Shown here: positions 1 through 7,788 of the stretch, piece by piece
Layout: each line of letters opens with the position of its first letter
How positions within the stretch are numbered: position 1 is the first letter of the stretch
NCBI GenBank assembly: GCA_910578845.1
Contig: CAJTSL010000026.1
Span: forward strand, 1 to 51,306
Source: an uncultured Lachnospiraceae bacterium
GTDB lineage: Bacteria; Bacillota; Clostridia; Lachnospirales; Lachnospiraceae
DNA: 51,306 nt
Reading direction: 5' to 3'
The notes under the pieces: generated by a model
Databases searched by the model: none
Seen by the model: only the letters and a program-made list of their open reading frames with translations
Told to the model about the DNA's origin: nothing
Translations under genes and position numbers: made by a program

Positions 1-2
1 CG

Positions 3-305
3 GTGGGAGCGGCATTTTCCATGCTAAAAGGAGCGGTAAGCGTTTGGAACCCGCATATACTTTGGAACGGTTCGCTTACAGACATTGGCTTAGATGCCAT
101 TGAGCTTGGCATCGCCGTCATCTCGCTGTTGCTTCTGTTCCTGGTATCTTGCTTGCAGCAAAAAGGCTCTGTGCGGGACCGGATTGCAAGAAAACGGCTG
201 CCTGTCAGGTGGATGATCTGGTATGCATTATTGTTTTATGTGATTTTGCTCGGCTGCTATGGGCCGGAGTATAGCGCGGCGGAATTTATTTACCAAGGCT
301 TTTAG
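3..305 (+). CDS. MBOAT O-acyltransferase, C-terminal end (partial)
   Basis: The reading frame is open from the left edge, so this is the 3' end of a longer gene; the GTG at position 3 is internal. The visible 100 residues match the end of MBOAT (AlgI/DltB-like) acyltransferases: a VWNP-I-L/F-NGSL segment, a hydrophobic helix near residues 32-50, a basic loop, then a last helix (about 70-85) leading to a YGPEY...FIYQGF ending. The family moves acyl groups across or at the membrane onto surface polysaccharide or teichoic acid. The catalytic histidine lies upstream, outside the window. A second, complete MBOAT is at 13444-14952. Substrate unknown. Confidence 0.8.
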   Translation: MGAAFSMLKGAVSVWNPHILWNGSLTDIGLDAIELGIAVISLLLLFLVSCLQQKGSVRDRIARKRLPVRWMIWYALLFYVILLGCYGPEYSAAEFIYQGF

Positions 306-379
306 GCAGGGCATCCGGTATGGGGAAAACAGGATACCGAAGAATTTCTTATAATTCAGGGTAGAGAATAAAAGCTTTT

Positions 380-391
380 TATGATATCATA
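380..391. promoter_or_regulatory. 12-bp perfect palindrome in the leader of the GtrB-like gene
   Basis: TATGATATCATA lies 40 nt ahead of the glycosyltransferase start at 431, in the 125-nt gap after the MBOAT gene. It could be an operator or overlap a weak -10 element (TATGAT or CATAAT). A 12-bp AT-rich palindrome can occur by chance, so confidence is low. Confidence 0.25.
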
Positions 392-430
392 ATACTGTTT
401 ATAGACTAAGAGAAAGGCACGGTTATTAGA

Positions 431-1381
431 ATGGATAAGATTGCGGTTCTGATTCCCTGTTATAATGAAGAGAAAACTATCGCTAAAGTAGTAAGGGACG
501 CGAAAGAGGCGCTCCCGGAGGCGGTTATTTATGTGTATGATAATAATTCCAAAGACCGTACGGTCGAGAAAGCATTAGAGGCCGGAGCGCAGATCCGGTA
601 TGAATATATGCAGGGAAAAGGAAATGTTATCCGACGTATGTTCCGTGAAATAGAAGCAGAATGTTATATTATGGTGGACGGAGACGACACGTACCCAATG
701 GAATATGCCAGGGAAATGGCGGATATGGTGTTAGAGCATAATGCAGATATGGTTGTGGGGGACAGGCTTTCTTCCACCTATTTTACAGAGAACAAACGTC
801 CTTTCCATAATTTTGGCAACAGCATTGTCCGTAGCAGCATCAATAAACTTTTCCGCTGTCATATTAAGGACATTATGACGGGGTACAGGGCGTTCAGTTA
901 TGGGTTTGCCAAGACATTCCCGGTATTGTCCACGGGTTTTGAGATAGAGACGGAGATGACCATCCATGCGGTCTATAATAATTTGCAGATTGAAAATGTC
1001 GTAGTGGATTATCGGGACAGGCCGGAAGGAAGCGAATCGAAATTAAATACGTTTTCCGATGGTATAAAGGTCTTGCGGACGATTGTCAAGTTATATCGGG
1101 ATTATAAGCCTTTTGGCTTTTTCGGCGCATGCGCGTTTGTATTGGCAGCGTTAGCCGTCATCATGTTCATCCCGGTCTTGGTATCTTATCTGGAAACCGG
1201 GCTGGTGCTCCGGTTCCCGACCTTGTTCTGCTGTGGCTTTATGGCGTTAGCGGCGGTACAGTCCTTCTTTGCAGGCCTCATTCTATCCAATATGGCTTTG
1301 AAGAACAGGCGCGATTTTGAGTACCGGTATGCGCTTGTCACAAGAAACCTGATGAAAAGCGAACGGAGCAATGAGAAATAA
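431..1381 (+). CDS. GT2 glycosyltransferase, DPM1/GtrB-like, with C-terminal membrane anchor
   Basis: Predicted to transfer a sugar from a nucleotide donor to polyprenyl phosphate at the inner membrane face. The 316 residues begin with the GT2 opening IPCYNEEKTI (about 8-17). The DxD-type metal site is VDGDDTY with D83, D85 and D86. An MTGYRAF motif near 150 and a STGFEIETEM motif near 168 are typical of the polyprenyl-phosphate mannose/glucose synthase branch. Two hydrophobic helices (about 228-252 and 262-288) anchor the C-terminus, as in GtrB. GtrA (5491) and GT-C-like membrane proteins (1385-3151 minus, 6010-7758) are nearby and would complete a flipping and transfer chain. AAAGG is about 14 nt from the ATG, a weak spacing. 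It ends 3 nt from the convergent gene at 1385, with no terminator between them. Confidence 0.85.
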   Translation: MDKIAVLIPCYNEEKTIAKVVRDAKEALPEAVIYVYDNNSKDRTVEKALEAGAQIRYEYMQGKGNVIRRMFREIEAECYIMVDGDDTYPMEYAREMADMVLEHNADMVVGDRLSSTYFTENKRPFHNFGNSIVRSSINKLFRCHIKDIMTGYRAFSYGFAKTFPVLSTGFEIETEMTIHAVYNNLQIENVVVDYRDRPEGSESKLNTFSDGIKVLRTIVKLYRDYKPFGFFGACAFVLAALAVIMFIPVLVSYLETGLVLRFPTLFCCGFMALAAVQSFFAGLILSNMALKNRRDFEYRYALVTRNLMKSERSNEK

Positions 1382-1384
1382 CGG

Positions 1385-3151
1385 CTATCTTAGCTGATAT
1401 ACTTCATAATCGTAGCCGCCGGCACGGAACGTGTCGGCAAGTTCACACCCTACCTGATAAGTATGGCGGAAATACATGATGACAGGATGTTCCTTGTGAT
1501 ATAATCCTTTGCGGAAGATAAAATAAACATTTTGACTGGCAGCAAGGTCTTCTCCGAAATTCTCGATACCGTGCTTTGCCAGTTTCTTTTTGCTATTAGG
1601 GTTGCAGACGACGCCCCAGTTGGTATAGAAGAAGTTCTGGTACGTGTCAAGCGTCGTGTCAAACGGCGATTCACAATAGTTATCTAAGGTGCCGCTGTCA
1701 TAAGTCCAGATATAGAAATTGTCCGGATGGGAGTAGCAGTATTCTTTCAAATCATCCCATACAGGCTGGTTTGCGTGATATGAGGCGTCAATATTGGTTT
1801 TGGTGCAATAAACGGAGACAGCGGACAATATAATGATACATGGCAGCAAAAAGGCATATATTTTCTGCCGTTTGAGGTTGAGCAGGTTAAAAGCAAGCAG
1901 AATCCCAAGCAGCACCATAAAATCGGCAGTAATGAGGGGCTGGACAATACGCTTCGGGAAGCGTCCTTCAAATAGTACATACCCCCATGCCACCGACCTG
2001 CCGAAGAGATAGAACAGATAAACGGCAAGCGCGACAAGGTTGCGCTGGTATAGAATGCAGAACAGGACCAGCAGCAGAAGGATAGCCGCGCAAAGATTAG
2101 CAGGCTGCATGCCATCCTGGTATAGAAAGACAGTGATGCTTCCTTTCAGGATGTTTTTTATCTGTGACAGAACGGACGTGCGCGCATGGTAACAATCTTT
2201 TGCAATATCATGCATCGCTTCCCAGTCTTCTAAGCTCATCTGATGCCCGATATAAGGGGCGCCTGCCCTGCGGTAATGATATGTCTCTTCATCTATGCCG
2301 ATTGCGGACAGCCGATCTGCACATTCTTCATATTCCGGCCAGGTATAGAAGTCACCAATGCGCTCCCTGTAGTGATTAATCTTTATAAAATCCGCCCATT
2401 CGTCTTGTGCATAGGCATGGGCATGGATGCCGGCAAGAATGCCTGCCCCGGCAAGGAGGATGGCGGCGAATGAGAAAAGCTTCAGGATATAGTGGCTGTA
2501 AGATTTCTGTCTGGATATGGCCCATTTGGCAAGCCATAGCATGCCTGCGATGGGCAGCATCATATAGAGGACGTTCCTGCGCATGCAAAAAGCAAGCCAG
2601 GCGAGTAAAAGGGTAGGGATATTCCCTCTTAAAAATACCAGGATGCTCTCACTTGATCTGGTCGTAATAAAATAGAACAACGCTGTAGCGGCAACAAATC
2701 CGGCGGTGGTCGTATATTGTGCTTCGCAAATGACATTGAAGTCTATGATGAAAAAGAGCAATCCCAGAATGGTCAAGGCCGGAAATATTACGGCGTGGGA
2801 GGAAGCATGTTTGCGCCAAAGCTGCATGGAGCGTCGGTATACCAGGAAGATGCAAAGGACATGCACGCTATGTTGGAATATGCCATACCAGGGGATGCTG
2901 CTGTTCATCTGGTACAGCTCGCAGAGCAGCCATGATAACGGATAGAGGAAGAACAGCACATGAGTATCCGGGGAGCCTGTATAGGCACCGGAAAGAATGC
3001 TGTACATGCCCCAATCGTCGTTGATGCCGTCTACGGGCTTGATATAGAGCAGCACAAAAGCATAAAATGCCGCCAGGAAAATAATAAAAATAAAGTTATG
3101 GATATTCTTCGCAATGAAATGATGCCTTAAGCTTTTTTTTGTAAATGACAT
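1385..3151 (-). CDS. Polytopic membrane protein, GT-C-glycosyltransferase-like
   Basis: I do not recognise a named family. The protein has 588 residues if it starts at the ATG at 3151, which has GAGGT about 10 nt upstream; a GTG at 3190 in frame is less likely. One N-terminal helix (about 20-37) is followed by a loop with adjacent aspartates D45 and D46 in NDDWGMY. An acidic pair in the first outer loop is the usual hallmark of GT-C enzymes that use lipid-phosphate sugars. Roughly ten further hydrophobic segments follow, then a soluble tail of about 150 residues. It sits opposite a GtrB-like enzyme and is read from its own promoter (3208-3237). The likely role is adding side-chain sugars outside the membrane, which is inference from topology and context. 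Confidence 0.65.
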   Translation of the reverse strand: MSFTKKSLRHHFIAKNIHNFIFIIFLAAFYAFVLLYIKPVDGINDDWGMYSILSGAYTGSPDTHVLFFLYPLSWLLCELYQMNSSIPWYGIFQHSVHVLCIFLVYRRSMQLWRKHASSHAVIFPALTILGLLFFIIDFNVICEAQYTTTAGFVAATALFYFITTRSSESILVFLRGNIPTLLLAWLAFCMRRNVLYMMLPIAGMLWLAKWAISRQKSYSHYILKLFSFAAILLAGAGILAGIHAHAYAQDEWADFIKINHYRERIGDFYTWPEYEECADRLSAIGIDEETYHYRRAGAPYIGHQMSLEDWEAMHDIAKDCYHARTSVLSQIKNILKGSITVFLYQDGMQPANLCAAILLLLVLFCILYQRNLVALAVYLFYLFGRSVAWGYVLFEGRFPKRIVQPLITADFMVLLGILLAFNLLNLKRQKIYAFLLPCIIILSAVSVYCTKTNIDASYHANQPVWDDLKEYCYSHPDNFYIWTYDSGTLDNYCESPFDTTLDTYQNFFYTNWGVVCNPNSKKKLAKHGIENFGEDLAASQNVYFIFRKGLYHKEHPVIMYFRHTYQVGCELADTFRAGGYDYEVYQLR

Positions 3152-3207
3152 GTATTTAAAAGACCTCGCTATCTTTCGCATTTCTCTCACATATTTATAG
3201 TTTAATT

Positions 3208-3237
3208 ATTATATACTATAACAGGGTAAAGATACAA
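3208..3237 (-). promoter_or_regulatory. Sigma-A-type promoter for the minus-strand membrane protein
   Basis: On the minus strand TTGTAT (3232-3237) is followed after 18 nt by a perfect TATAAT (3208-3213). It lies about 60 nt upstream of the start at 3151, in the divergent gap shared with the SGNH gene. Confidence 0.6.
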
Positions 3238-3313
3238 GTAGCAGGTAATTTATTAAGAAAAACGAAAGGTTTCATTAATATTTGGAATAAAAGCTTTTTT
3301 GATTGGGAAAATG

Positions 3314-3322
3314 TGTTATAGT
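3314..3322 (+). promoter_or_regulatory. Extended -10 element ahead of the SGNH hydrolase gene
   Basis: TGTTATAGT fits an extended -10 (TGnTATAnT). No good -35 is visible; a T-rich stretch occupies the expected place. A start near 3330 would leave a very short leader before AAGGA and the ATG at 3349. Confidence 0.4.
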
Positions 3323-3348
3323 CTGTGTAGAAAGGAACGGTGACGGAT

Positions 3349-4461
3349 ATGGAGCAGAGAGGAAATAGAAGAAGGCGTAATTATAATGGCAGGATAGCGC
3401 TGTATTCGGTTATGATAGGCTTTTGCATCCTTGCGCTCATAGAGATCATTTATGGGCAAAAGAGGCTGAAATTGGAGAAGGAGAGGCTTGCATTAGAGGA
3501 AACAAACTATCAGACGCTACAGGCGCTAGAGCAATCCCAGGAAGATGCGAAGGCACAAAGCAATGCACCGGAGAATACAGGGGCAGAGGACGACAAAGCG
3601 TTCATGAATACGGTAGAAAAAACGACCCAAGGGGAAGCTTCCCAGACTGCTGAAGCGGCGCAAGGAACGGAAACGGGAGAGGGGGCCGCAGAAGCGCAGG
3701 AGGATCCGTATGATATGCAGATTGTCTTCTTAGGGGACAGCATTCTAGATAACGTGCGGGAATATGACGGTATCGCTACGCTGATTGGGGACGCATGTAA
3801 TGCCAAAGTCTACAATATGTCAATGGGCGGCACGACAGCCGCGCTCGTAGGCTCAGAGCAATATGATTTTAGTAAATGGGAATCGCGTTGCTTATTAGGT
3901 GTCGTGAATGCGATCTTAGGCAATATTGACGGCAGTATTTTTGAAGGATACCGTGCCGGGGAAATCTTAAAAGAATGTGACTTTTCCAAAACGGATTATT
4001 TTGTGATTGAATATGGCATCAATGACTTTTTGGCACAAGTGCCGCAGAGCATTTATCTGGAAAACGGTGAAGTGCGCAACATTGACGAGGCGCACACTTA
4101 TGTAGGGGCATTGGATACGGCGGTCACTTTGCTGCATAGCGGGTTCCCGGATGCCAAAATTATGTTGATTGCCCCACATTTCTGTCAGTTCTACAATGGA
4201 GAGACGTTCGTGGGAGACGGTTATACGCTGGATTACGGATACGGCAAGTTAATTGATTATGCAAGAGTCTGCGGATATGTCGCGGAACAGCACAAAGAAG
4301 AAGGCACCATTTTCTATAATGCGATTGAGGAAGGCGGCATAAATGTCTACAATGCAGACCAATGTCTAGAGGATGGCATCCACTTGACGTCGTTGGGAAG
4401 GCAGAAATACGTAGAGTATGCCATCCGGCTGATTAAGGCAGATTTTTACAGAGAAGAATAA
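3349..4461 (+). CDS. Membrane-anchored SGNH/GDSL hydrolase
   Basis: Likely a surface esterase or acyl-transfer partner acting on polysaccharide. From the ATG at 3349 it has 370 residues; an in-frame GTG at 3340 lies only 4 nt from the AGGAA site, so the ATG is preferred. A short basic N-terminus precedes one helix (about 14-30), a charged coiled stretch (35-60), and a Glu/Ala/Thr-rich linker to about 120. The catalytic domain shows block I FLGDS with S131, block III YGIND with N225, and block V DGIHL with D342 and H345, so the triad looks complete. It is followed about 100 nt later by an acyl carrier protein gene with its own promoter. Esterase versus transferase cannot be told from sequence. 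Confidence 0.8.
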   Translation: MEQRGNRRRRNYNGRIALYSVMIGFCILALIEIIYGQKRLKLEKERLALEETNYQTLQALEQSQEDAKAQSNAPENTGAEDDKAFMNTVEKTTQGEASQTAEAAQGTETGEGAAEAQEDPYDMQIVFLGDSILDNVREYDGIATLIGDACNAKVYNMSMGGTTAALVGSEQYDFSKWESRCLLGVVNAILGNIDGSIFEGYRAGEILKECDFSKTDYFVIEYGINDFLAQVPQSIYLENGEVRNIDEAHTYVGALDTAVTLLHSGFPDAKIMLIAPHFCQFYNGETFVGDGYTLDYGYGKLIDYARVCGYVAEQHKEEGTIFYNAIEEGGINVYNADQCLEDGIHLTSLGRQKYVEYAIRLIKADFYREE

Positions 4462-4467
4462 AATACG

Positions 4468-4496
4468 TTGCAGAATACAGGAAAATCCGCTATAGT
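4468..4496 (+). promoter_or_regulatory. Sigma-A-type promoter for the acyl carrier protein gene
   Basis: TTGCAG (4468-4473), a 17-nt spacer and TATAGT (4491-4496). It begins 7 nt after the SGNH gene ends and gives a leader of about 55 nt. Confidence 0.6.
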
Positions 4497-4558
4497 TAAA
4501 GGATAGATGCATAGGGATGATGGGATGAAGCTATTCTTATCAGCTAAGAAAGGATCGA

Positions 4559-4801
4559 ATGGACATGAGCAGAGAAGAAGTTTTTGAGAAACTAAATGAA
4601 GTGTTTTGCGATATTTTTGATGATGATGACATTACCGTAACAGACGCTACGACTGCCGATGATATTGAAGGATGGGATTCTTTGGAACATATTAACCTGA
4701 TTGCGGCAGTGGAACAGGAATTTGGCATGAAATTTAATATGGGCCAGATTGTTGCAATGAAAAACGTGGGAGAAATGGTGGATATCATCATGAGCCAGTA
4801 A
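4559..4801 (+). CDS. Acyl carrier protein
   Basis: An 80-residue carrier protein. The phosphopantetheine attachment site is the serine of GWDSLEHI (about residues 38-45), followed by the usual second and third helices (INLIAAVEQEFGMKF, then VGEMVDII). It is acidic and full length for the family. AAGGA lies 4 nt from the ATG at 4559 and 10 nt from a second ATG at 4565, so either may be used. It is monocistronic, with its own promoter and a strong terminator right after it. It is not next to fatty-acid genes but between an SGNH hydrolase and a VOC protein, in a locus with two MBOATs. That suggests a dedicated carrier for a surface acyl group, as DltC is for D-alanine, though no activating ligase is visible. 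Confidence 0.88.
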   Translation: MDMSREEVFEKLNEVFCDIFDDDDITVTDATTADDIEGWDSLEHINLIAAVEQEFGMKFNMGQIVAMKNVGEMVDIIMSQ

Positions 4802-4847
4802 TAATGTCTTGGCTTGGAACGACAGGCAAAAGAGGCGGATACAGATG

Positions 4848-4873
4848 AGCGCAGGTTTGGCACCTGCGCTTTT
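4848..4873 (+). terminator. Rho-independent terminator after the acyl carrier protein gene
   Basis: AGCGCAGGT, a 5-nt loop (TTGGC) and ACCTGCGCT form a perfect 9-bp stem followed by TTTT. It begins 46 nt after the carrier protein stop codon. Confidence 0.85.
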
Positions 4874-4909
4874 CGGCGTAGAAATCAAATAGCGCATAGG
4901 ATAATGCAG

Positions 4910-5308
4910 TCATGGCCCGAGCAGCTCTATCATGCCCATGGAGGCATTCATGAGGAAAACGACGCGCCGCCCTGATAGCGCCGGCGCCGGCGTTGGCGCA
5001 TCAATGGAAGCATAGCCATTGTCCATTAACATTTGATAGTCTTTGTCAAAATCGGCTGATTCATAGCAGATATGATAAGGACTATTCTTGCATTTTTTTA
5101 TGAGACCTGATACAACCGAATCTTCGGAAGCAGGAGCGATCAATTCGATGACATAACCGTCTTTTTGCATAAAGCAGATATGCACTTTGCGGATCTCATC
5201 ATAGACGGTAGGCTGCATGGTCACGTAGTCTAGCTTGGTGAAAGCCTGTATGGCGGCATCTATTTTTTTGACAAGATAGCCGATATGGTGTACTTTTAAT
5301 GTTGGCAT
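4910..5308 (-). CDS. VOC-family protein, methylmalonyl-CoA-epimerase-like
   Basis: A 132-residue vicinal-oxygen-chelate protein with two beta-alpha-beta-beta-beta repeats. The start at 5308 has AGGGGG about 8 nt upstream; the frame stays open further upstream but without a ribosome site. Candidate metal ligands of the methylmalonyl-CoA epimerase subgroup are all present: the second H of VHHIG (residue 8), E in VIELIAP, H in PYHICY, and E in MIELLGP at the C-terminus. Known relatives act on CoA- or carrier-bound 2-methyl or 2-hydroxy acyl groups. Lying just past the acyl carrier gene on the opposite strand, it may tailor the acyl unit carried by that protein. That is inference; many VOC proteins have unrelated substrates. 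Confidence 0.75.
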   Translation of the reverse strand: MPTLKVHHIGYLVKKIDAAIQAFTKLDYVTMQPTVYDEIRKVHICFMQKDGYVIELIAPASEDSVVSGLIKKCKNSPYHICYESADFDKDYQMLMDNGYASIDAPTPAPALSGRRVVFLMNASMGMIELLGP

Positions 5309-5366
5309 AGAAAAAACCCCCTTATTGATAAATGTGCCCAGATTGTGTATATTATAATATAGCAAT

Positions 5367-5458
5367 TGGCAAGTGGCAAGTATAGAGCGGATCAGTAAGC
5401 GCATAGCCTAGATGGCAAGTGGCAAGTATAGAGCGGATTAGCAATCGTATTGCCCAAA
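5367..5458 (+). repeat. 46-bp imperfect tandem duplication ahead of gtrA
   Basis: Two copies, 5367-5412 and 5413-5458. The first 26 bases (TGGCAAGTGGCAAGTATAGA plus GCGGAT) are identical; the remaining 20 or so differ at about 7 positions. The motif GGCAAGT also repeats within each copy. The second copy runs into the open frame upstream of the chosen gtrA start. Confidence 0.8.
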
Positions 5459-5490
5459 TTCGCAAGTTGAGCAAGAATGGGAGATCAGTA

Positions 5491-5991
5491 ATGGATAAGA
5501 CGAAAGAGCATAAAGAGAAACAGAAGGAATTCCTGATGGAAGTGATCCATTTTGGCATGGTAGGGGTCATCAATACACTGATGGGCTGGGCGATCATGGC
5601 GGTCTTGTATAACTTGATCCATATGAACTACTGGCTCTCTAGCGGTATTTCTTATTTCATCGGCAGCGTCTTTTCTTATCATGCCAACAGCAAAGTGACA
5701 TTTAAAGTAGAAGAGAAAGATAAAGGGCTTCCCTGGCGGTTTGCGGTCAATATCATTGTCTGCTATCTGATTGCTTTCAGCCTGGCACAGCCGCTTGTGG
5801 AAAAGGTGCTATCGTCATATTTTAGCGAGGCAGTCGGGATCGTTGCTTCCACGCTTTCCGTGGAGGTTGTCGTGATCATGGATAATGTGGCGATGATCCT
5901 TGGCATGGGATTTTTTATCATTATGAACTTTTTCGGACAGAAATTCTTCGTTTTCCGTAAAAAGGGAAAAACAGCGGGGCATGCGGCATAA
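5491..5991 (+). CDS. GtrA-family membrane protein
   Basis: A 166-residue protein with four hydrophobic helices (about 20-40, 47-65, 82-102 and 130-152). It shows GtrA family patterns: FGMVGVINTLMGW in the first helix, FIGSVFSYHANSKVTF after the second, and a FFGQKFFVF ending. GtrA proteins are thought to flip polyprenyl-phosphate-linked sugars or help a GT-C enzyme. The ATG at 5491 has GGGAG about 8 nt upstream; the frame extends back to a GTG at 5419 inside the tandem duplication, which is unlikely to be translated. It runs 18 nt ahead of the GT-C-like gene at 6010, so the two are probably co-transcribed. The probable synthase partner is the GtrB-like enzyme at 431. Confidence 0.85.
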   Translation: MDKTKEHKEKQKEFLMEVIHFGMVGVINTLMGWAIMAVLYNLIHMNYWLSSGISYFIGSVFSYHANSKVTFKVEEKDKGLPWRFAVNIIVCYLIAFSLAQPLVEKVLSSYFSEAVGIVASTLSVEVVVIMDNVAMILGMGFFIIMNFFGQKFFVFRKKGKTAGHAA

Positions 5992-6009
5992 GAGGGGATA
6001 AGAGCGTCT

Positions 6010-7758
6010 ATGAAGAAATGGATACAGCAGAAGTGGCTTCTGTGGCTGGCAAAATATTGGTTTCTTTTTCCGATCGTAGGTTTCCTGGTCTTTGAAGGGG
6101 TTGTCTTCTTCTGGTATGGGGAGAAAAGCTACATCGGTGTGCATGACAATATGGATTTGTTCCTGGCACAGTTCCAGATGTTGAAAAATACGGGTTCTTT
6201 TTGGGAACATGGCGTGGACGTGCCGTTTCTTGGCGGTGTCAGTAGGGACAACTTGCCCTCGGAATTATCGCTTTATAGTGTCTTGTACATGATATTCCCG
6301 ACTTATACGGCTTATGTGCTGGGATTATTGTTGAAGGTGCTTATTGCGGTCTTTTCTTTCCGGCTCTTGGCAAAAGAATTGTATCCGGCGCAGTATCCGG
6401 CATACCGCCCGTTAATCTATATGACAGGCTTTGTATACGGTATTTTGAACGTCTTCCCGGCTTTCGGCTTTGCGTTTGCCTCTATGCCGCTTGCCGCATA
6501 CCTTTTGGTACGGATTTATAAAAATAAGTCAAAGCGCTTGTATGTGGCGTTATTCTTATATCCGCTCGTGTCCTATTTTTCCTATGTGGGCATTTTCCTG
6601 TTAGGATATATCGTGATTGCGGCGATATGGATGTCGGTTAGGGACCGAAGGCCTGCATGGTCTCTATGGATAGCGGTGGTGGTATTGGCGCTTGGCTATG
6701 TCGTATGTGAATACCGGCTGTTCGGACAGATGCTCCTAAGTGATGAAGTGACAATTCGTTCATCCATTGTGAACGCTAAGCTATCGGCGCAAGAAGTCCT
6801 TAGCGAAATAGTAACGGTATGGAAAGAAGGGATTTTCCATGCGGACGGCGTGCATGGTAAAATAGTATTGCCTGTCTGCGTATTCTATTTTATAATAAAT
6901 AACGTATGTTACATGAGAAAAAATAACATGCGTGGCGTATTGCATGATCGCTTTAACTTTGTGATGTTATTCATCGTATTTAATTGCGTTGTGTATGGCC
7001 TGTATGATTGCGCGCCTGTCAGGGGATTGGTAGAATTTCTGATACCGCCTTTACAGGGATGGCAGTTTAACCGGACGATATGGTTTAATCCCTTTTTGTG
7101 GTACGCGGCGTTTTTCCTGGTGTTAAAAAGGCTTTATGACATGGGTGTCATACAAATGTGGATTGCGAATGCGCTCATTTGCCTGGCGGTTCTGGTGGTT
7201 ATTTTGGCGCCGACAAGGTATAATGATATTTATCATACGTGTAGGAACCGCGCTTATGAGCATTTTCATGGGACAGAAGTGGATGAGCTTTCTTACGGGC
7301 AGTTTTATGCGGTAGATCTTTTCAGGAAGATCAAGGAGGACATTGGCTATCAGGGGGAATGGTCGGTAGCGTACGGCATGCATCCGGCGGTCTTAGAATA
7401 CAATGATATTGCAACATTAGATGGTTATCTGGGATTTTATTCCCAGCAATACAAAGAAGATTTCCGGGAAATAATCGCACCGGCGCTAGAGAGGGTGGAA
7501 GCGACCAGGATTTATTATGATGACTGGGGGGCACGTGTCTATCTCTATTCCGGTACGGATCTTAGCATCGTAAGCGCAACGAAAACCGTTTATGCAACGG
7601 ATTATGATATTTATATGGATGTGGAGAGCTTTCGGAAGCTGGGCGGGAAATACATTTTCTCCCGTATAAAGCTTACGAATGCAGAGGAAGCAGGACTGGA
7701 GCTTCTTGGGAGCTACACATCTGAGGATGGGAGCTATACGGTCCATGTTTACCGGTAA
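6010..7758 (+). CDS. Polytopic membrane protein, YkoS/DUF6044-like putative glycosyltransferase
   Basis: 582 residues with about ten to twelve membrane helices between residues 15 and 400 and a soluble C-terminal domain of about 180 residues. The first outer loop contains YIGVHDNMD (H45, D46, D49), an acidic motif placed as in GT-C enzymes, followed by FLGGVSRDNLPSE. I recall this pattern from Bacillus YkoS/DUF6044 proteins, but the name is from memory. It lies directly after gtrA and 30 nt before a radical SAM gene, so the three may form one operon. Likely role: transfer of a lipid-linked sugar to the surface polymer on the outer face. Substrate unknown. Confidence 0.7.
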   Translation: MKKWIQQKWLLWLAKYWFLFPIVGFLVFEGVVFFWYGEKSYIGVHDNMDLFLAQFQMLKNTGSFWEHGVDVPFLGGVSRDNLPSELSLYSVLYMIFPTYTAYVLGLLLKVLIAVFSFRLLAKELYPAQYPAYRPLIYMTGFVYGILNVFPAFGFAFASMPLAAYLLVRIYKNKSKRLYVALFLYPLVSYFSYVGIFLLGYIVIAAIWMSVRDRRPAWSLWIAVVVLALGYVVCEYRLFGQMLLSDEVTIRSSIVNAKLSAQEVLSEIVTVWKEGIFHADGVHGKIVLPVCVFYFIINNVCYMRKNNMRGVLHDRFNFVMLFIVFNCVVYGLYDCAPVRGLVEFLIPPLQGWQFNRTIWFNPFLWYAAFFLVLKRLYDMGVIQMWIANALICLAVLVVILAPTRYNDIYHTCRNRAYEHFHGTEVDELSYGQFYAVDLFRKIKEDIGYQGEWSVAYGMHPAVLEYNDIATLDGYLGFYSQQYKEDFREIIAPALERVEATRIYYDDWGARVYLYSGTDLSIVSATKTVYATDYDIYMDVESFRKLGGKYIFSRIKLTNAEEAGLELLGSYTSEDGSYTVHVYR

Positions 7759-7788
7759 GATGGCCAGGCAGATGAAAGGAGAGAAAAG

